Positions 14,501 to 26,000 of a stretch of DNA of 64,000 nt are shown piece after piece. The DNA comes from Klebsormidium nitens (lineage: Eukaryota; Streptophyta; Klebsormidiophyceae; Klebsormidiales; Klebsormidiaceae), in contig DF237033.1 in the NCBI GenBank assembly GCA_000708835.1, positions 1-64,000 on the forward strand, read 5' to 3'. A program made the translations under genes and the position numbers. The notes below the pieces were generated by a model. That model worked only from the letters and a program-made list of their open reading frames with translations. It had not been told where the DNA came from and did not search any database. Each line of letters starts with the position of its first letter. Position 1 is the first letter of the stretch.

Positions 14501-17339
14501 AATGCCACGCTGGCGGTTTCTCGACCCCCAGCCCTCTCCGATCCACGCTGACTTCAGGCACGAGACGAGCTTTCCGAGTCCAGTGTAGTTATAGGTTTCA
14601 GCGACCCAGCATGAGCTCATTATCAGCCGCGCCAGTATGTCAGATTCGTTTGAAACAAAAGCCTTCAAGCAGGGGTGCATATGTATGTCTGCAACAGCCC
14701 TCATGTCTTCTTGCTTCAGAATAAAGAGGTCGAACCAGGACGGAAAAATAAGGCACACATGGAAAGGATTGCCTAAACCACAGCCGTTCCTTATTGCACG
14801 CCGATCCAGACCTCCAATTGGAGGAGTACTGGGGACAGCAAGTGTGACTGACTGCTTCACCGTTGCAGACAGTCAAAAACCAGGCAGCGTCTCAAGATTT
14901 AATGTAGTAATTGGAGTGCCGATGCCTGGTGGCCCTCCAGTAACAGCACTTCATGGACTTCCACGCCCATCTTTAAGCTCATCATTGCCACAATGAGAAA
15001 CTCCTGAGAAAGGGTCAGGTTCGTCAAACTCACAACCTCCAAAAGATACGTATATGACTACGAAACTCTGAGCATTGAGAAACGAGTGCAAACAGTGTGC
15101 CCCGCACCGGACCCCTTTTGCCACAATCACCGTTGCTTAGACCGAAACTTCCACCATTTTCTGCAAACAATGACAGCATCAGCGCTCTTCGAGTTTGTCA
15201 AGCGATGGGCCCTGACCGGGCGCAGAATCTGCATCATTGCTCGTCAGAACCTGGTCACAGCAATCGGAAGACAGAGGCGCTTCCAATAACCACCGCTGCT
15301 GGGAAGACCAGAAGGAACCGCTGCGCAAGGCGGTGCTGCATTTTAATCCATAAGCACAGCTTGGGGTTCAACAACAGACAATAGATCTATCAATGAGCGC
15401 ATAAAAGTCAAGCAAGCATTGATGGCGTCAAGAGATCTAAGCATCTGAGTCATCTAAATTTTGAACCCGGGCTTCCCAAGAATCATTGCCTGGGGGACTG
15501 CTACCTTGAAACCATTACACCGCCATCTAGACGGCCGAGCCATGATGGACCACTAGTTAGCAGTCAAACCTGTAAGCGAGCTGATTTAATTCAGAAAGAG
15601 CGACCCAAGTATGAGAAGTGCGACCGCATAATGGAACTACTGCACATTTAATCTGTAAATGCTACCATGAAGCATGGAGACCAAAAGGCTAGAAGGACGA
15701 CTAGCGCCAATAGTAACGTTCATCCCAGCAGCACCGCTGAGTGAGAGGTGACAGCTAAACAGCAATAGAATCTTCCTTTTTTGTAAGCTTAACAGTTGGT
15801 ATGGCGCACAATATGGGTGGTGCAGAAGTAATAAGCAACACCAGACCTTTGTCTTAAAAAAAACTGGTGTCAAAAGGAAAGCATAAACATACCATGCGCA
15901 AGGAAGGACTTGCGCGAGCTGTGAAGAATGTGCTTCCACGCCTACTCGATGCATCTGCCCGTAGATGTTTCCCCATAATGTGACGAGCTGCAAGCAAACG
16001 GGGGTGTAAGACAGAGAGTTAGGTGGTGTCACAGTTTGGCGCGTGATTGACAAGGCGGCAGGCTCTGTCCGTAAGCTTCAAGCAATTGTGTGAGAGGGCT
16101 TTCAGGTCCCGACTGCGGACTGAGGGACTGTCCTTGCCGTGCACTGTGAACACGTGACAGCCCTTGCGAGGCCAGCAAATTTCTTCTTCACTTCAGAGTT
16201 GACAAATTGATTGCAAACATAAACAGACTTCTTCTAGGCAGTCCTGCATTCTGCACTTCATACAATTGTACAAAACCCCTGACAGCGCACTGCCAGGACA
16301 AGCATGTATTCCGTTACTGCATTCATTTCAATACAACAGATACTGATTCTTCTGGCGCATGAAGAAACAGTATGGCGCATTGGCAGAGAGCACACCACTT
16401 CCCAAAAATTATCTTACATCCCCATCTTAAGGAACAGGCATGCACTGCTGCAACCAAAAGCACCACTCCAAGCAAGATTGTGGTGATGAATTCTGTCAGC
16501 TCTCAAACCGATCATGCAGTGTTGATGCTCTATCCTATGATCTATCGACAATTTTAGAAAAGGCGATGAAGATCTGCTGTTGGGAAGATGCAATCAACCC
16601 AGCTGTCTGGTACACTTACATCATTTGGAGCTGCTAATTTGGTGCCCAATCAAAGCTCAAAAAGAATGTCTGCTTGAGTCGCATTCAAGTGACCATGTGC
16701 AACGCCTCATGACAGGATACTTCACAATCCCAACACCACACTTGCTGCTGGATCTCACAGATGCTCGTAGAGCATGGCTAGCAACGAGCAGAATGCACAG
16801 AAGCAGGGCCAGACAGCAGAGAAGAATTCGTCAGACAAGAGCTTAATGCACGACGGATGACGAGGATTTCAACACATGCAGAGCAACCGTGCAGAAAGGG
16901 TTGCAAGATGGAACTGACCTGCTAAATTGCAGTGGATTAACCTTTTGCGCCAAACCTCCCCCCCACCCCCCCACTCCTTGGTCCTGCCCCAAAGGGTTCG
17001 CTGGCTTAGACCTCTGGCCATACTCTCCACCCAATGCGCTTCAGAACCCGAGAACAAAGTTGCTTCTCTGGTCTCCCAGGCACACAACCACTGAAAGCCC
17101 CCTTCGAAGGAAGACCACTCTACTTTCAACGACTCCCGCACACAATGTTTAAACCTTTACATTGCCGCTTGCCGGAAAACCGCTGCCTAGAAGCTCGAGC
17201 TGCTTCAGGAACACCTGCGATCACAGCTGCCATGGCACCATGCCAATAAAGCTATTGGGAGGGTGGATAAAAGGGAGCCTCACCAAGGAGCTGATAAACT
17301 TAAAGCTGGCGTGAAGCTGAAGAGGAGCGATGCCAGAAA

Positions 17340-17435
17340 CTGCAAATTGCAATTCAAACCTGGGCAATCCCTCTCAGTCTGCTCTGAAAATTGCCAGCCT
17401 GAAGAGATCTGATAGCAACTTATCGACGGTTGTCA
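17340..17435 (+). repeat. Dispersed degenerate repeat (partner near 39.27-39.33 kb)
   Basis: The two copies share TGGGCAATCCCTCT, then AATTTT/AAATTGCCAGC-like sequence, then TATCGACGGT, in the same order and orientation. No coding function is recognised. The pairing shows that a second repeat family, different from the A-rich copia debris, flanks the gene islands. Confidence 0.45.
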
Positions 17436-20239
17436 TCTCTTAAAATGTCATATGGCCTCGATTGGACGGCTCAAAAGTCTTCCGAAGCGACAGAGCTTGG
17501 TTAAGTGACTAACCAGAAGTTGGTTTGGGATATGCAGGGAAGACAAAGTCTGCGTAGCTCACACAGATCTATCCAGAGTCAAACTCAGAGAGGAGAGGAG
17601 AGTCCACAGTCAGGGAGTCGCGTCAATGCAGTACTTAGCAGCAGCAGAAGGTCTGGGGTCTTGTGGCCACGGGCATACGAAAGAAGGTGCACAAAGTGAG
17701 TTTCTGAGAAACTGACAGGGCCTGATTCAGCCGAGCAGAGCGGCAGCGGCCTGTATTCCTTATGAGGGCCCAATATGCCGGCCCTCAACCGAGACTTGCG
17801 TATACAATTAGGAGACTGAGGATGATAACAAGGTTGATGGATGGCTGCGTCTGATCCCGAATTCGGTACTTGGTGCTGAAGATAATTGCAGAATTTGTAG
17901 GGGTTGAGGAGGATGCGAAAGCTGTGGGGCCAGGGGGAGCGGCGACAGGGGAGGGAGGTGCAGCAGACATGGGGAGGACAGCCGGGGCAGCAGGGCAGGG
18001 CTGCAACAGGTGGCGCTGTCCCTGCTGAAGTGCCAATGCGTAAAGAGACGGCCACGCGATCAGTTTGAGAAAACTTTGGTTCAGATACGTTCGTCTTGGA
18101 GGCAGGGTTTGAGTTTGGGTGATCGTACGCCGTCTTTCAGCTTAGCATCGGGTTCCTGTTTGTACGAGTCCTCAATGTTTCAGACGTCTGCGCAGTAGGG
18201 AGATGCGCAGTTTCGGAAGCAGCATACTGTAATGATCGATTCCTCGCACTGATTAGTACCGACACGCCGGCGTGCAATAAAGTGGCGGGAAGGGACAGCA
18301 TCTCATGCTACTACTTGCACCTTCAAGGGCCACCACTGTCCTGGCGCAAAATCAAAGAAGGAAATGCAATGCTGCGGGTACACTCATTCGAGCCTGCAGA
18401 CGACCACGTCGAAGGGAAGGTCAAATCCAGGAGTTCGAAGAATGGTCGCAGAGCACCACTACTGGTGCATTGAAATGCAAGGTCAGTCTGTGGACATCTG
18501 CGGTTCCTGAGAAAGGACTTTGTCGGAGACACAAGCAGAGACTTTTGGCCACATGCTTTGTCGGATTAACCACCTTCAGCTGAGTTACGGGCCGTTGTAA
18601 CCCGGCTGACTGACCTGGAGAGATGATCACATTTCTGCCTGGTACAAACGTATCTGTCACAGTGGAAAGCTGAGGACGGTTCAGATTCTATTCTGGGGGC
18701 TCTACTTCCACCAAGCTGACCTCAAGCTTTTTTGATGATTAATCAAGGCGTCGGTCAGAGCTTGAAGCGGAATACTCAGCCAAAGGCAGTCTGCAGTACT
18801 CATGTGTTCTTTCTTGCTCATAACAATCTTGAAAGTTGACCGCTTCCTCCCCAAAAGCCCCGGTGCTTCGAGGCCCGCTCCTGCCTGGACTAGGTCCAGT
18901 ATTATCATTTGACTCTTTGCCACTGAACTCTATTCCGTAATGATCAACCTTTGACCTCTCCTGCCCCAAACGTCGGAAGCCCTCCGGCTGGAAGCGCCCC
19001 CACCGGAAGTCCCATCGTTCCTGGGCCTGCTCCTTCCGGGAATAGTTCCAGTAAGATCAATAGACCTTTATTGCTTGATCGCTAGCCGTCGTTTCCAAAT
19101 TACTTAAGCGAGGCGCAGCGGCCTTTGCGCACCCTGAAGCACGCTGAGCGCAAGACCCTCTCCGAGCGCGCTCCGCTGAAAACTTCCCCCAGGTGAGGTG
19201 AGCAGGCAGTATACTTTTCCGGGTTGTGTACCATCGAGGATTGGGTGCATTAAAAGGTAAATTCTTCGTCCCGTTTCATCCTTACGGGACGATTCGCATG
19301 CTGCAGCTTGGGAGCATTGCGGCTGGCAATGATGCAAGTCCCTGAGGTAGAGGAGAACATTCTAAAGCCAGCATCTCGCCATAAGACGATGATGACTTCC
19401 AAACGTGCGTTGCAATTCTCAGGACTTTCCTGCCGGTGTATCTTTGCCCTTCAATGTGCATTCGTTGTTTGTCACTAGCACGATACGATTGAGGCGCGAA
19501 ATACGGCCACCTCAGAATTTGTGAGTCTTCAGGATTCTGGCTAGAGAGGCGAGTCGGCGAATGCAAGTAGATCGTTAAGGTAGGTTGAGTTTGGAGTTTC
19601 TGCCAGATAGAGCTGGGGTTGGTCATCAGTTCTTGAAACGGCTGCTCGTAGCTCTGGTAGATTCCACAAGCAACCAGCTTACCCAGAAGAATTTCTCAAC
19701 GCGGTCAGCACTGTGTCAAGGTCGATGAGCCTGTTCCTCTCGGCACAGGCTGATCAATAGGAGAGTGCTTTGTTCTTGGATCTGGTCCAGATGATGGCAC
19801 GTCGGTTGATTTGTTGTCTAGTGTCTTAATCAATACTCTACTTCACTTTCCCCCCGTAGAGATAGGCGCTTTGAAATTTCGGGTAGCATGGACTAGAGGA
19901 ACGGTGGCTTACCTTAAGCTAGTGCGAGGGTGCCGTACAACTGGATAGGGGGAAATGTCATCACTGATCAGACGTAGAGGGACCCGATTCGGTAGCACCG
20001 ATTCGTCTGTCAGCTCAGACAACGGTTATGCCTTGCAAAATCTACACTGTGTGATTCGAAAAGGTATGAATTTGGCGTTTGAGGTCGTTGAGAACTGGAT
20101 CTTTGTTCAGCTAAGCACGTTAAGCATTTAGGTAATGCTTGCGTCAAGACCAAGAGGTTGACAACGAGGAGCGCAAACTTAGGAGCAACCTTACGTCCCA
20201 CCTCTTTATAATTGGAAGGAAGCATAACCACGTACGATA

Positions 20240-21115
20240 CTGTTGACGGCCGCGCTGCGCCCGGTCGCGGTCAGGCTAAGTTTAGGCAAACTCGAAAGGG
20301 AATCTAGATGGGCAGATCATGTGTGTGTGCATGTACTCAGGGCCGCCACGGTCTGAGTCTGGCACGTGGAATTGGTCACCTGATCCACGAGTCAGGATCA
20401 TGCCATGATGGTGAACGACTAGACAATTTGGAATGAACGCGGCGCCCCGGCCCGCTCAGTCATTGAAGTTGAGTTGTTGGTTATCAAGTTTCAGTGACTA
20501 CTGAAATACCTTCGAATCAGAGATAGCGAGCTTACTTGCATGAAGATACCTGGGATGCATCACTGATCGCATATAACTTCGATGCAAATACTAAGTTCAA
20601 CTTACTGATTCAATGTGCACAAAATGGTAGTGCCAGCTGCCAGTGCGGTACCGTAACGTACAGCTGCCGGCCCGCGCGGCGCGGCCAGCAACTCAACTTC
20701 TTAAATTAAACCTTATGCAATAGCAAACATTGAAAGTTGCGGCATATTCGATGCATGTTCGATCGCTAGTCATCCGACGTTGTTGACATGATCGCGATAT
20801 GCATGCCATATGATCATTGCAGCAAGTTAAGAATTTCAATTAATTGACCTATCACACGTACCGTCCGGGCCGCGCCTGCAACGATGCGGCCGGCTGTGCA
20901 CGTACCGTAATTGACACTTCGTCTAGATATCATTATGATCATCAGGACGTATCATTCTTAGTTTTTCGATAAATCAAGATTGAATCATGGGAGTATACGT
21001 TCTGAAAATATTGACGAATCTTTAAGTTGGAATTGTGTTACGAACCGTACTATATATGGAACCTGGGCCGGGGCTCGCTAACTTAGTAACCACTGAGCGG
21101 CCTCACCGCGGCAGC
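20240..21115. other. AT-rich DNA with regularly spaced GC-rich spots
   Basis: Short runs made almost only of G and C sit at about 20247-20272, 20437-20457, 20665-20690, 20860-20896 and 21063-21113, roughly 190-230 bp apart, in otherwise AT-rich sequence. The sequence GTACCGTAA appears beside two of them (near 20648 and 20902). The interval lies downstream of the stop codon of the transporter gene. Function is unknown. The spacing is close to a nucleosome repeat, which may be coincidence. Confidence 0.4.
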
Positions 21116-21566
21116 CATGCACCATGATCGGACTTCAAATCAGCCTGCGGCACTGAGCTAGAGGGCCCGACGCCCGCGATAATCAGACGAGCTGATATCT
21201 TCAGCTTGGCTTGCAATGATGATAAAGCCACAAACTTGAGATGATTTACTGATACATGAGTGTAGCCCAGGTCCGACAGTAAGGACGCATTTTTACATGT
21301 GCAGGCCGCCCGGCTTTGCATCATGCAAATGTGCTTCGCAGAAACCGTTTATCTCGGGTCCGTGTCTCTAAGTAGACGGTTATCTTTCGAGTACCAATAT
21401 CAAACTTGATCAATCTCGGGATTGAGAGCTCATCTCCCATTCAAAACGGGCCAGTATGTCGAGCTTTGCTATGTGCGCTGTACTGGGCGGTCACGCATGC
21501 CCATGATAACCTAGCTGGTCACTACTATTCAATAAATGGTTGAAACCGCACCCATTGCCGCCCATC

Positions 21567-24500
21567 TTATTTACTGTTGCCCATCAACGGCTGCTTCTCT
21601 TGCATCTCACTCACTGCAAGCGCCGGCGCCTTCTGGGCTTTGATCTTCTGCTGCACCCACCCGTAAAACGTGCAGCCCACAATCGTCACCAAACAACCCA
21701 CCCAGCTTAACCAGCCCATCGGGTTCCGGAAAATCATCCACGAAATGATGATTGCCAACGCCACTTTGAGATTCCCCGCCACGTTGAACGTCACCGCTGA
21801 CGTGGCCTGGATGACGTAGAAGAGCGAGAAGTTGAGGCAGAACGCCAGGGATCCCCCGACCAGGATCACCGTCAGCGGCAGCGCGATGTTGTCCTGCTCC
21901 GCCGCCCAGGCGCTGACGTCAGCGCCCTCGTAGAAGAGCGCGGGGAGGATGAGCAGCGCGGTCGAGTAGGGGGCCATGTAGTACACCGTGTTGATGCTGT
22001 CGAACGCGTACTTGCCCTGCAGAACCGAAGCTGACGTCAGCACTGTGGGGTTTATGAAAAAGAAGCTAACGTCAGCACTTTGGGTTGCATAGAAACTTGG
22101 GTTCTGATTTTCCAGAAGGAAAACCAAGGGAAGAATCTTCGAAGAGCGCGGTCGAGTAGGGGGCCATTTAGTACACCGGGCTCGATGGAGTCGAACGCCC
22201 ATTTGCTTTGCAGATGGGAAGCTGACGGCAGGATGTTGCGCTCCGGAAGCTGACGTCAGCAATTGCGATTTAGGAGCGACGAGGTTCTGGTGTTGCGACC
22301 CAAGAAAACGGGGATGAGAATGTGGTCGAGTAAAGGGTCATGTAGCCGATCGTGCTGAAGGACTCGAAAGCGTTCTTGCCCTGCGAAACTGAAGCTGACA
22401 TCAGAATTTGCTGGCTCAGGCGGCGAGGAAGCCAGTCCGCGCCGAAATCCGCTGAAGTTTCTGCTAACGGAATACCGCACCGAAGGCGATAGCAGAGAGA
22501 ATCCACGAAAGAAATGCTTTCCTGGAGCAGCGCTTCTGCCATGATGTTGGAAGTCGACGTCGTAAGTCATATGGCCACTGCAGCAATGGTTCCAGTCCGT
22601 TTGGAACTCCGCTGATCGAGCCTCTGAGAAGGAAGCTCTGAACCAAAGGCATTAGGCATAAAGAAAAGCACGTGCTTTTGCTTACTTGCAGCAGCGCTTC
22701 CGCCATGATATTGGACGTCGACGTCGTGAGGCAGGCGGCCAGGGCGAAGAATCCGGTTCGCTCGGACTTCCGCTGAGACGATACTCGGACCGGAAAATGG
22801 AAGGCAATAAACAAGCAGAAAAGCAGATGCTTTGCTCACTTGCAGCAGCGCTTCCGCCATGATGTTGGACGTCGACGTCGTGAGGCAGGCGGCGAGGGCG
22901 GTGAGGAAGCCGGTCCAGTTGAAGCTCAGCTCCGCGACAGTCGTCAGCACGACGCCGAACACGATCGGAATGAGCGCCAAGTAGACGAGGCTGTCGAATT
23001 TGCGGCCCCACACCGCGCGCTGAAGGATCACTGCAAATGGAATGTTTGGCAGATGGTTGAAAGCAAGTACGTGCAAAGGAGGAGGTTGAAAGGCAGACAC
23101 AAACGAAATGTACTCAATACAGCTGGCTGTCGTAGTTGCAAACCACATCAGGCGCTGTAAGGACCAATTCAAGAAGAAAGATATAACGGGGTCGAGCTAT
23201 CTGAAAATTCAATCTGCAAATTACTGAGGAAAGACAGAAGTGCAGATCAGGGGTCATGATTAGAAGAGATGCGCGGCAGAGCACACTTTTAAATGTTCTA
23301 AGTCTAGAGTAGTCGCCGGAGGATCCTTGCAATAAATCAGGAAGTGAATAACGAGTGGCTTGCTGATGATGACCGTTGTCGAACGGAGGAGGATGAGCGG
23401 ACAGACTTCAAGCCGTCAATACGAGGCCCGAACAAAAGGCTGAATGTTCACTGCAGAAATAAAACTCTCTTCAATCTGTGCCTGAATAAGAGGACGGCCC
23501 GGGAGACAAGCACATATAGCAAGCACTTACAACGAGAGACACAACCACCGACGAAGGCGAATACACTTGGAAATACCCCGCACAACCGGCGGCCTCCAGC
23601 CGAGGCTCAAAAAAACGTGCGCAAAAGGTGCGGATCGGTTTAATCAGCAGAAACTAAATCAGACCTTCAAAGGATGACGGAATGAAGCTGCTTTTCCTTA
23701 GAGAAGAAAACCGAAGGGGGAACAATGGGACTCACGTGTTGTCGCAGGCGTGAAGCACTTGATGGTCTGCATGAAGGAGACGGGGACGAAGCGCAGCGAC
23801 ACGTTCCCGAGCACGATGTTGAGACACGTCAGCGCCGCGACGGGCATGATGCGCACCACCTTGTCGCGCGTCGACTGGACCACGATCTCCGGCTTCAGCT
23901 TGAACACCTGCACAGTAACATGAAAGCACACACGCTGAGAGTTGTTGCCCCAAGTTACGATAATCCGCAAGCGCTCACCTTGATTGCAAGGCACACCGAC
24001 AGGCCTGCACATTTCTGTGGGGATGCCGATGGTTGCAGAGCCCATGAGGGAACACTGACCTTCGCCGTAACCGATGGTCAGCAAACGCTTACCTTGATGG
24101 TGAGGTACGCCCCGAGGGCCGACATGATGAAGTGGATCGTGGTCAGCGTGAGCGGGAACTTGAAGCCGAAGATCTGCGGAAGGAGCAGAATGAAGTCTCA
24201 GTATACAAGCAACGCACCAAATCTAAAACAGGGTAGACTTATCCTCGAACAGCCCTTGAGAAGGACTTCTTAAACTTACGAAACCATTATCAATCTGCTC
24301 AGTAGGCCTGATTGCGCTCTACGCACCTGAACAGCGCCTATGCGCTGATCTGGTCATTACATTGGCAGAACGTTTAAGGCCTAGTAGATAGCAGATTTCC
24401 TAAAGAAAGTTGATCTCCCTCAAACGTGAACATTACTACACATAGGCAAATGGAGTACGTGCTGGAAAGATGAAACTGTTGCTCTTGACCACCGCCGAGC

Positions 24501-24882
24501 CAGAGAACCACCACTGACGCAAGCTTAAGAGCTGGTGCAAATTTACTAGAGTGTTGTTCTTAACTACAATTTACAAGCCAAGAAGGAAGCGAATGACCCC
24601 ATAAGCAGACGGTATACGCACCTGGAAGATGTACTTGTTGCTGATCACGACCACCACGTTGAAAAACCACCACTGGAGCACGGACATAAGCTGGTAGAAG
24701 CTTTGCGCCGCCGCGGCCGCCTTATCCCCGCCGCCCGCACCTCGGCCCCCGGTTGCCGACACCAAGTTTTCCAGCGACCGTTTCCCGTCCATATCTAGTT
24801 GTTCCGCCTGGTCACCGGTTGGAATTGAGTGCTGTCGGGCAAGGGGGGAGGCGCCGCGGCTACTGATGCCGGGTGGAGGCAT
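21567..24882 (-). CDS. UDP-galactose transporter 1/GONST5-like nucleotide-sugar transporter (TPT/NST, DMT superfamily), 5 exons, 384 aa
   Basis: The rebuilt exons on the minus strand are 24882-24622, 24173-24093, 23907-23736, 23030-22840 and 22016-21567. All introns are GT-AG, phases agree, and the stop is at 21567. The protein aligns end to end, from memory of the family, with Arabidopsis UDP-GalT1 and GONST5. Visible landmarks are LQWWFFN (about residues 69-75), FKFPL, VPVSFMQTIK (155-164), FDSINTVYYMAP (240-251), AFCLNFSLFYVIQ (293-305), TFNVAGNLKVA (311-321) and GCTFYGW. Such proteins have about ten membrane helices and exchange UDP-sugars for UMP across the Golgi membrane, feeding cell-wall and glycan synthesis. 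A 64-residue Ala/Gly-rich N-terminal tail is extra compared with the land-plant proteins and is only weakly supported beyond the ATG at 24882. Substrate cannot be fixed from sequence. Four of its introns' edges carry echoed exon copies. Confidence 0.94.
22140..22412 (-). repeat. Two decayed copies of the 5' edge of transporter exon 5 (intron 4)
   Basis: The true edge (21959-22060) is echoed at about 22148-22240 and again at about 22321-22412, same orientation, offsets near 180 bp. The nearer copy keeps GCGGTCGAGTAGGGGGCCAT exactly, then decays. The farther copy still reads CAG then G-K-N-A-F-E-S in place of G-K-Y-A-F-D-S, and has a stop soon after. Each copy includes exon, acceptor region and the intron bases ahead of it. 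They look like tandem duplications spanning the acceptor. Confidence 0.85.
22510..22790 (-). repeat. Two decayed copies of the 3' edge of transporter exon 4 (intron 4)
   Basis: The true edge (about 22808-22935) is repeated at 22666-22781 and 22520-22620, with a period near 155 bp. The first copy differs at one position across about 65 bases and still has a donor (CTGCAA then GTAAGC). The second is more decayed and has lost the donor. The encoded fragment T-T-S-T-S-N-I-M-A-E-A-L-L-Q is readable in both. The copies trail away from the exon into the intron, the oldest-looking being farthest. Confidence 0.9.
23122..23185 (-). repeat. Decayed copy of the 5' edge of transporter exon 4 (intron 3)
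   Basis: The bases GGCTGTCG..TTGC..CCACA.C..GCGCTG.AAGGA match the true edge at about 22990-23030 in order, offset near 134 bp, same orientation. A fainter match may lie at 23310-23340. The copy contains the remains of the acceptor. It is one more exon-edge echo. Confidence 0.65.
23968..24010 (-). repeat. Decayed copy of the 3' edge of transporter exon 2 (intron 2)
   Basis: CGCTCACCTTGATTGCAAGG on the + strand mirrors CGCTTACCTTGATGGTGAGG at the true donor, offset about 111 bp. It preserves a donor-like GTGAGC on the minus strand. The intron is only 185 bp, so the echo fills a large part of it. Confidence 0.65.
24438..24538 (-). repeat. Decayed copy of the 3' edge of transporter exon 1 (intron 1)
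   Basis: About 100 bases align without large gaps to 24599-24700, which covers the end of exon 1 and its donor. Shared blocks include CTGGAAAGATG/CTGGAAGATG, TTGTTGCT, GACCACC and AACCACCACTG. The donor GTGCGT has become GCACGT. Offset is about 160 bp and the orientation is the same. Confidence 0.8.
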
Positions 24883-26000
24883 GAACCGGTGAGGGGGATC
24901 TCCCTGGGTCTAGCCTAACCAGTTGATACCCAAATCCTGAATCGCTGAACCTTAAAGCGCTGTCTTGTGAGTCCTGAGCCGCGCCTTGGGAGACGCGGGC
25001 TAAAATGAGACCGGGCTTGAGAGAGCGTTCGACACCAGCTTAGTTGGAGCGGAAGTTCTTGAGCTGATTGGGCAATCGCTTAGCAGCCCTGGCTTCTTTG
25101 ACGCCCTGGACTGGGACTTTGGTCAATGGCCGAGCAGCCTCCACTTCAGCCCACCTTTTCAAAAGCGACCCCGATTTTCTGCCCCGGGTTCCCTGCTAGA
25201 GAAGCGGTTCGCTAGCTGCTGATCTCCGTCACTTTCCCGAAGGACCTTTTATGTTACCGGCAGGCAGGAACGGGACGTTTGCGCTGTTTGCGCAAGGCCG
25301 AAGAAGATGACGTCTCGAGGTGGCAAATAGGAGGAAGGGCGATAGGAACAGCTTGCTCAACTTAGATGAAAGGCACCTGCAATGAAGGGAGCGGCCATTT
25401 GAACACATCTGCAGTTGGGCTGTTTGAGGAAAACTGATAAGGAGTCTAGAGACCTGGCAGGATTGATCTAAGATTCTGCGGGGGCGGACCCTGGTATGCA
25501 AGCGTCAAAGTTGCACCTTTTCCTTGGGGTGCGCTTCGCTTGATCTTGATTGTTGAGCAAATAACTTAAGGTTAGGCTGGCAAGCCTTGGAGACGACGAA
25601 CGTAATGACTCATTTGTGGCCCTTCGAAATTCACAACCTCGAACTAACAAACACTTCGAGATCCGCAAACATTCGTTGAGACGATGAATGCCAGTTATGG
25701 GAAAGAATACGGAACTTCTTAGATGGACATCGGATTCGCCGATACTACCCCGAAGCGTGGAAAAATGCCGACCATGATGGCTGCAGCAAAGTCGGTGGAC
25801 GTATACTCAAACCCCACAGAAGGGCAGAGCAGGTGAACGGTCGTTCGAGAAACCGATTACGGCCACGGTGGCTTTTCGGGTTTTGGCAAAGTGCCAGGCA
25901 GTCAAAATGTGCATAATCGACTGCTACGGTCTTGACCAAGCTCGAACGGCTCAGAAGTGTTTGCAAAATCCGATGAGCATCTTGCTCAACCATTTGCAAC
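24883..26000. other. 5' flank of the transporter gene
   Basis: No coding sequence is supported. The interval must hold the promoter and 5' UTR of the minus-strand transporter gene, and the sequence just upstream of its ATG is GC-rich. No TATA element or other named motif was recognised with confidence. Confidence 0.4.

Larger units (their letters stand above)
1..16000. other. Gene-free A-rich region with decayed retroelement debris
   Basis: No open frame here forms a recognisable protein or spliced gene; the many short frames look like chance. Sampled by hand, the + strand carries more A than T (for example 23 A against 8 T in 8101-8160), which is typical of the sense strand of LTR retroelements. 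Two short stretches (6310-6395 and 9736-9865) resemble the copia reverse transcriptase. Several degenerate segments recur here and in 26-38 kb, in the same orientation. No intact LTRs, primer-binding site or target-site duplications were recognised. I read the region as old, much-mutated retrotransposon copies, inferred from composition and fragments only. Confidence 0.55.
16000..21566. other. Gene-free interval 3' of the sugar-nucleotide transporter
   Basis: No gene is supported. The A-over-T bias of the first 16 kb fades. A C-rich stretch lies near 16.96-16.98 kb. The block at 17340-17435 recurs, diverged, near 39.27-39.33 kb. From about 20.2 kb the DNA is AT-rich with short GC-rich spots. 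The frames at 17585-18055 and 15637-16053 on the minus strand look like proteins only by length; neither has a recognisable domain or splice context. Confidence 0.5.

Noticed and set aside
17585-18055. 156-residue minus-strand frame
   Set aside because: Pro/Ser/Cys-rich reading of a purine-rich stretch; no homology and no gene context.
22140-22790. Interpretation of the intron 4 copies as mutually exclusive alternative exons
   Set aside because: Each copy has only one kind of splice site (donor for exon 4 copies, acceptor for exon 5 copies) and disrupted codons, so they cannot work as cassette exons.
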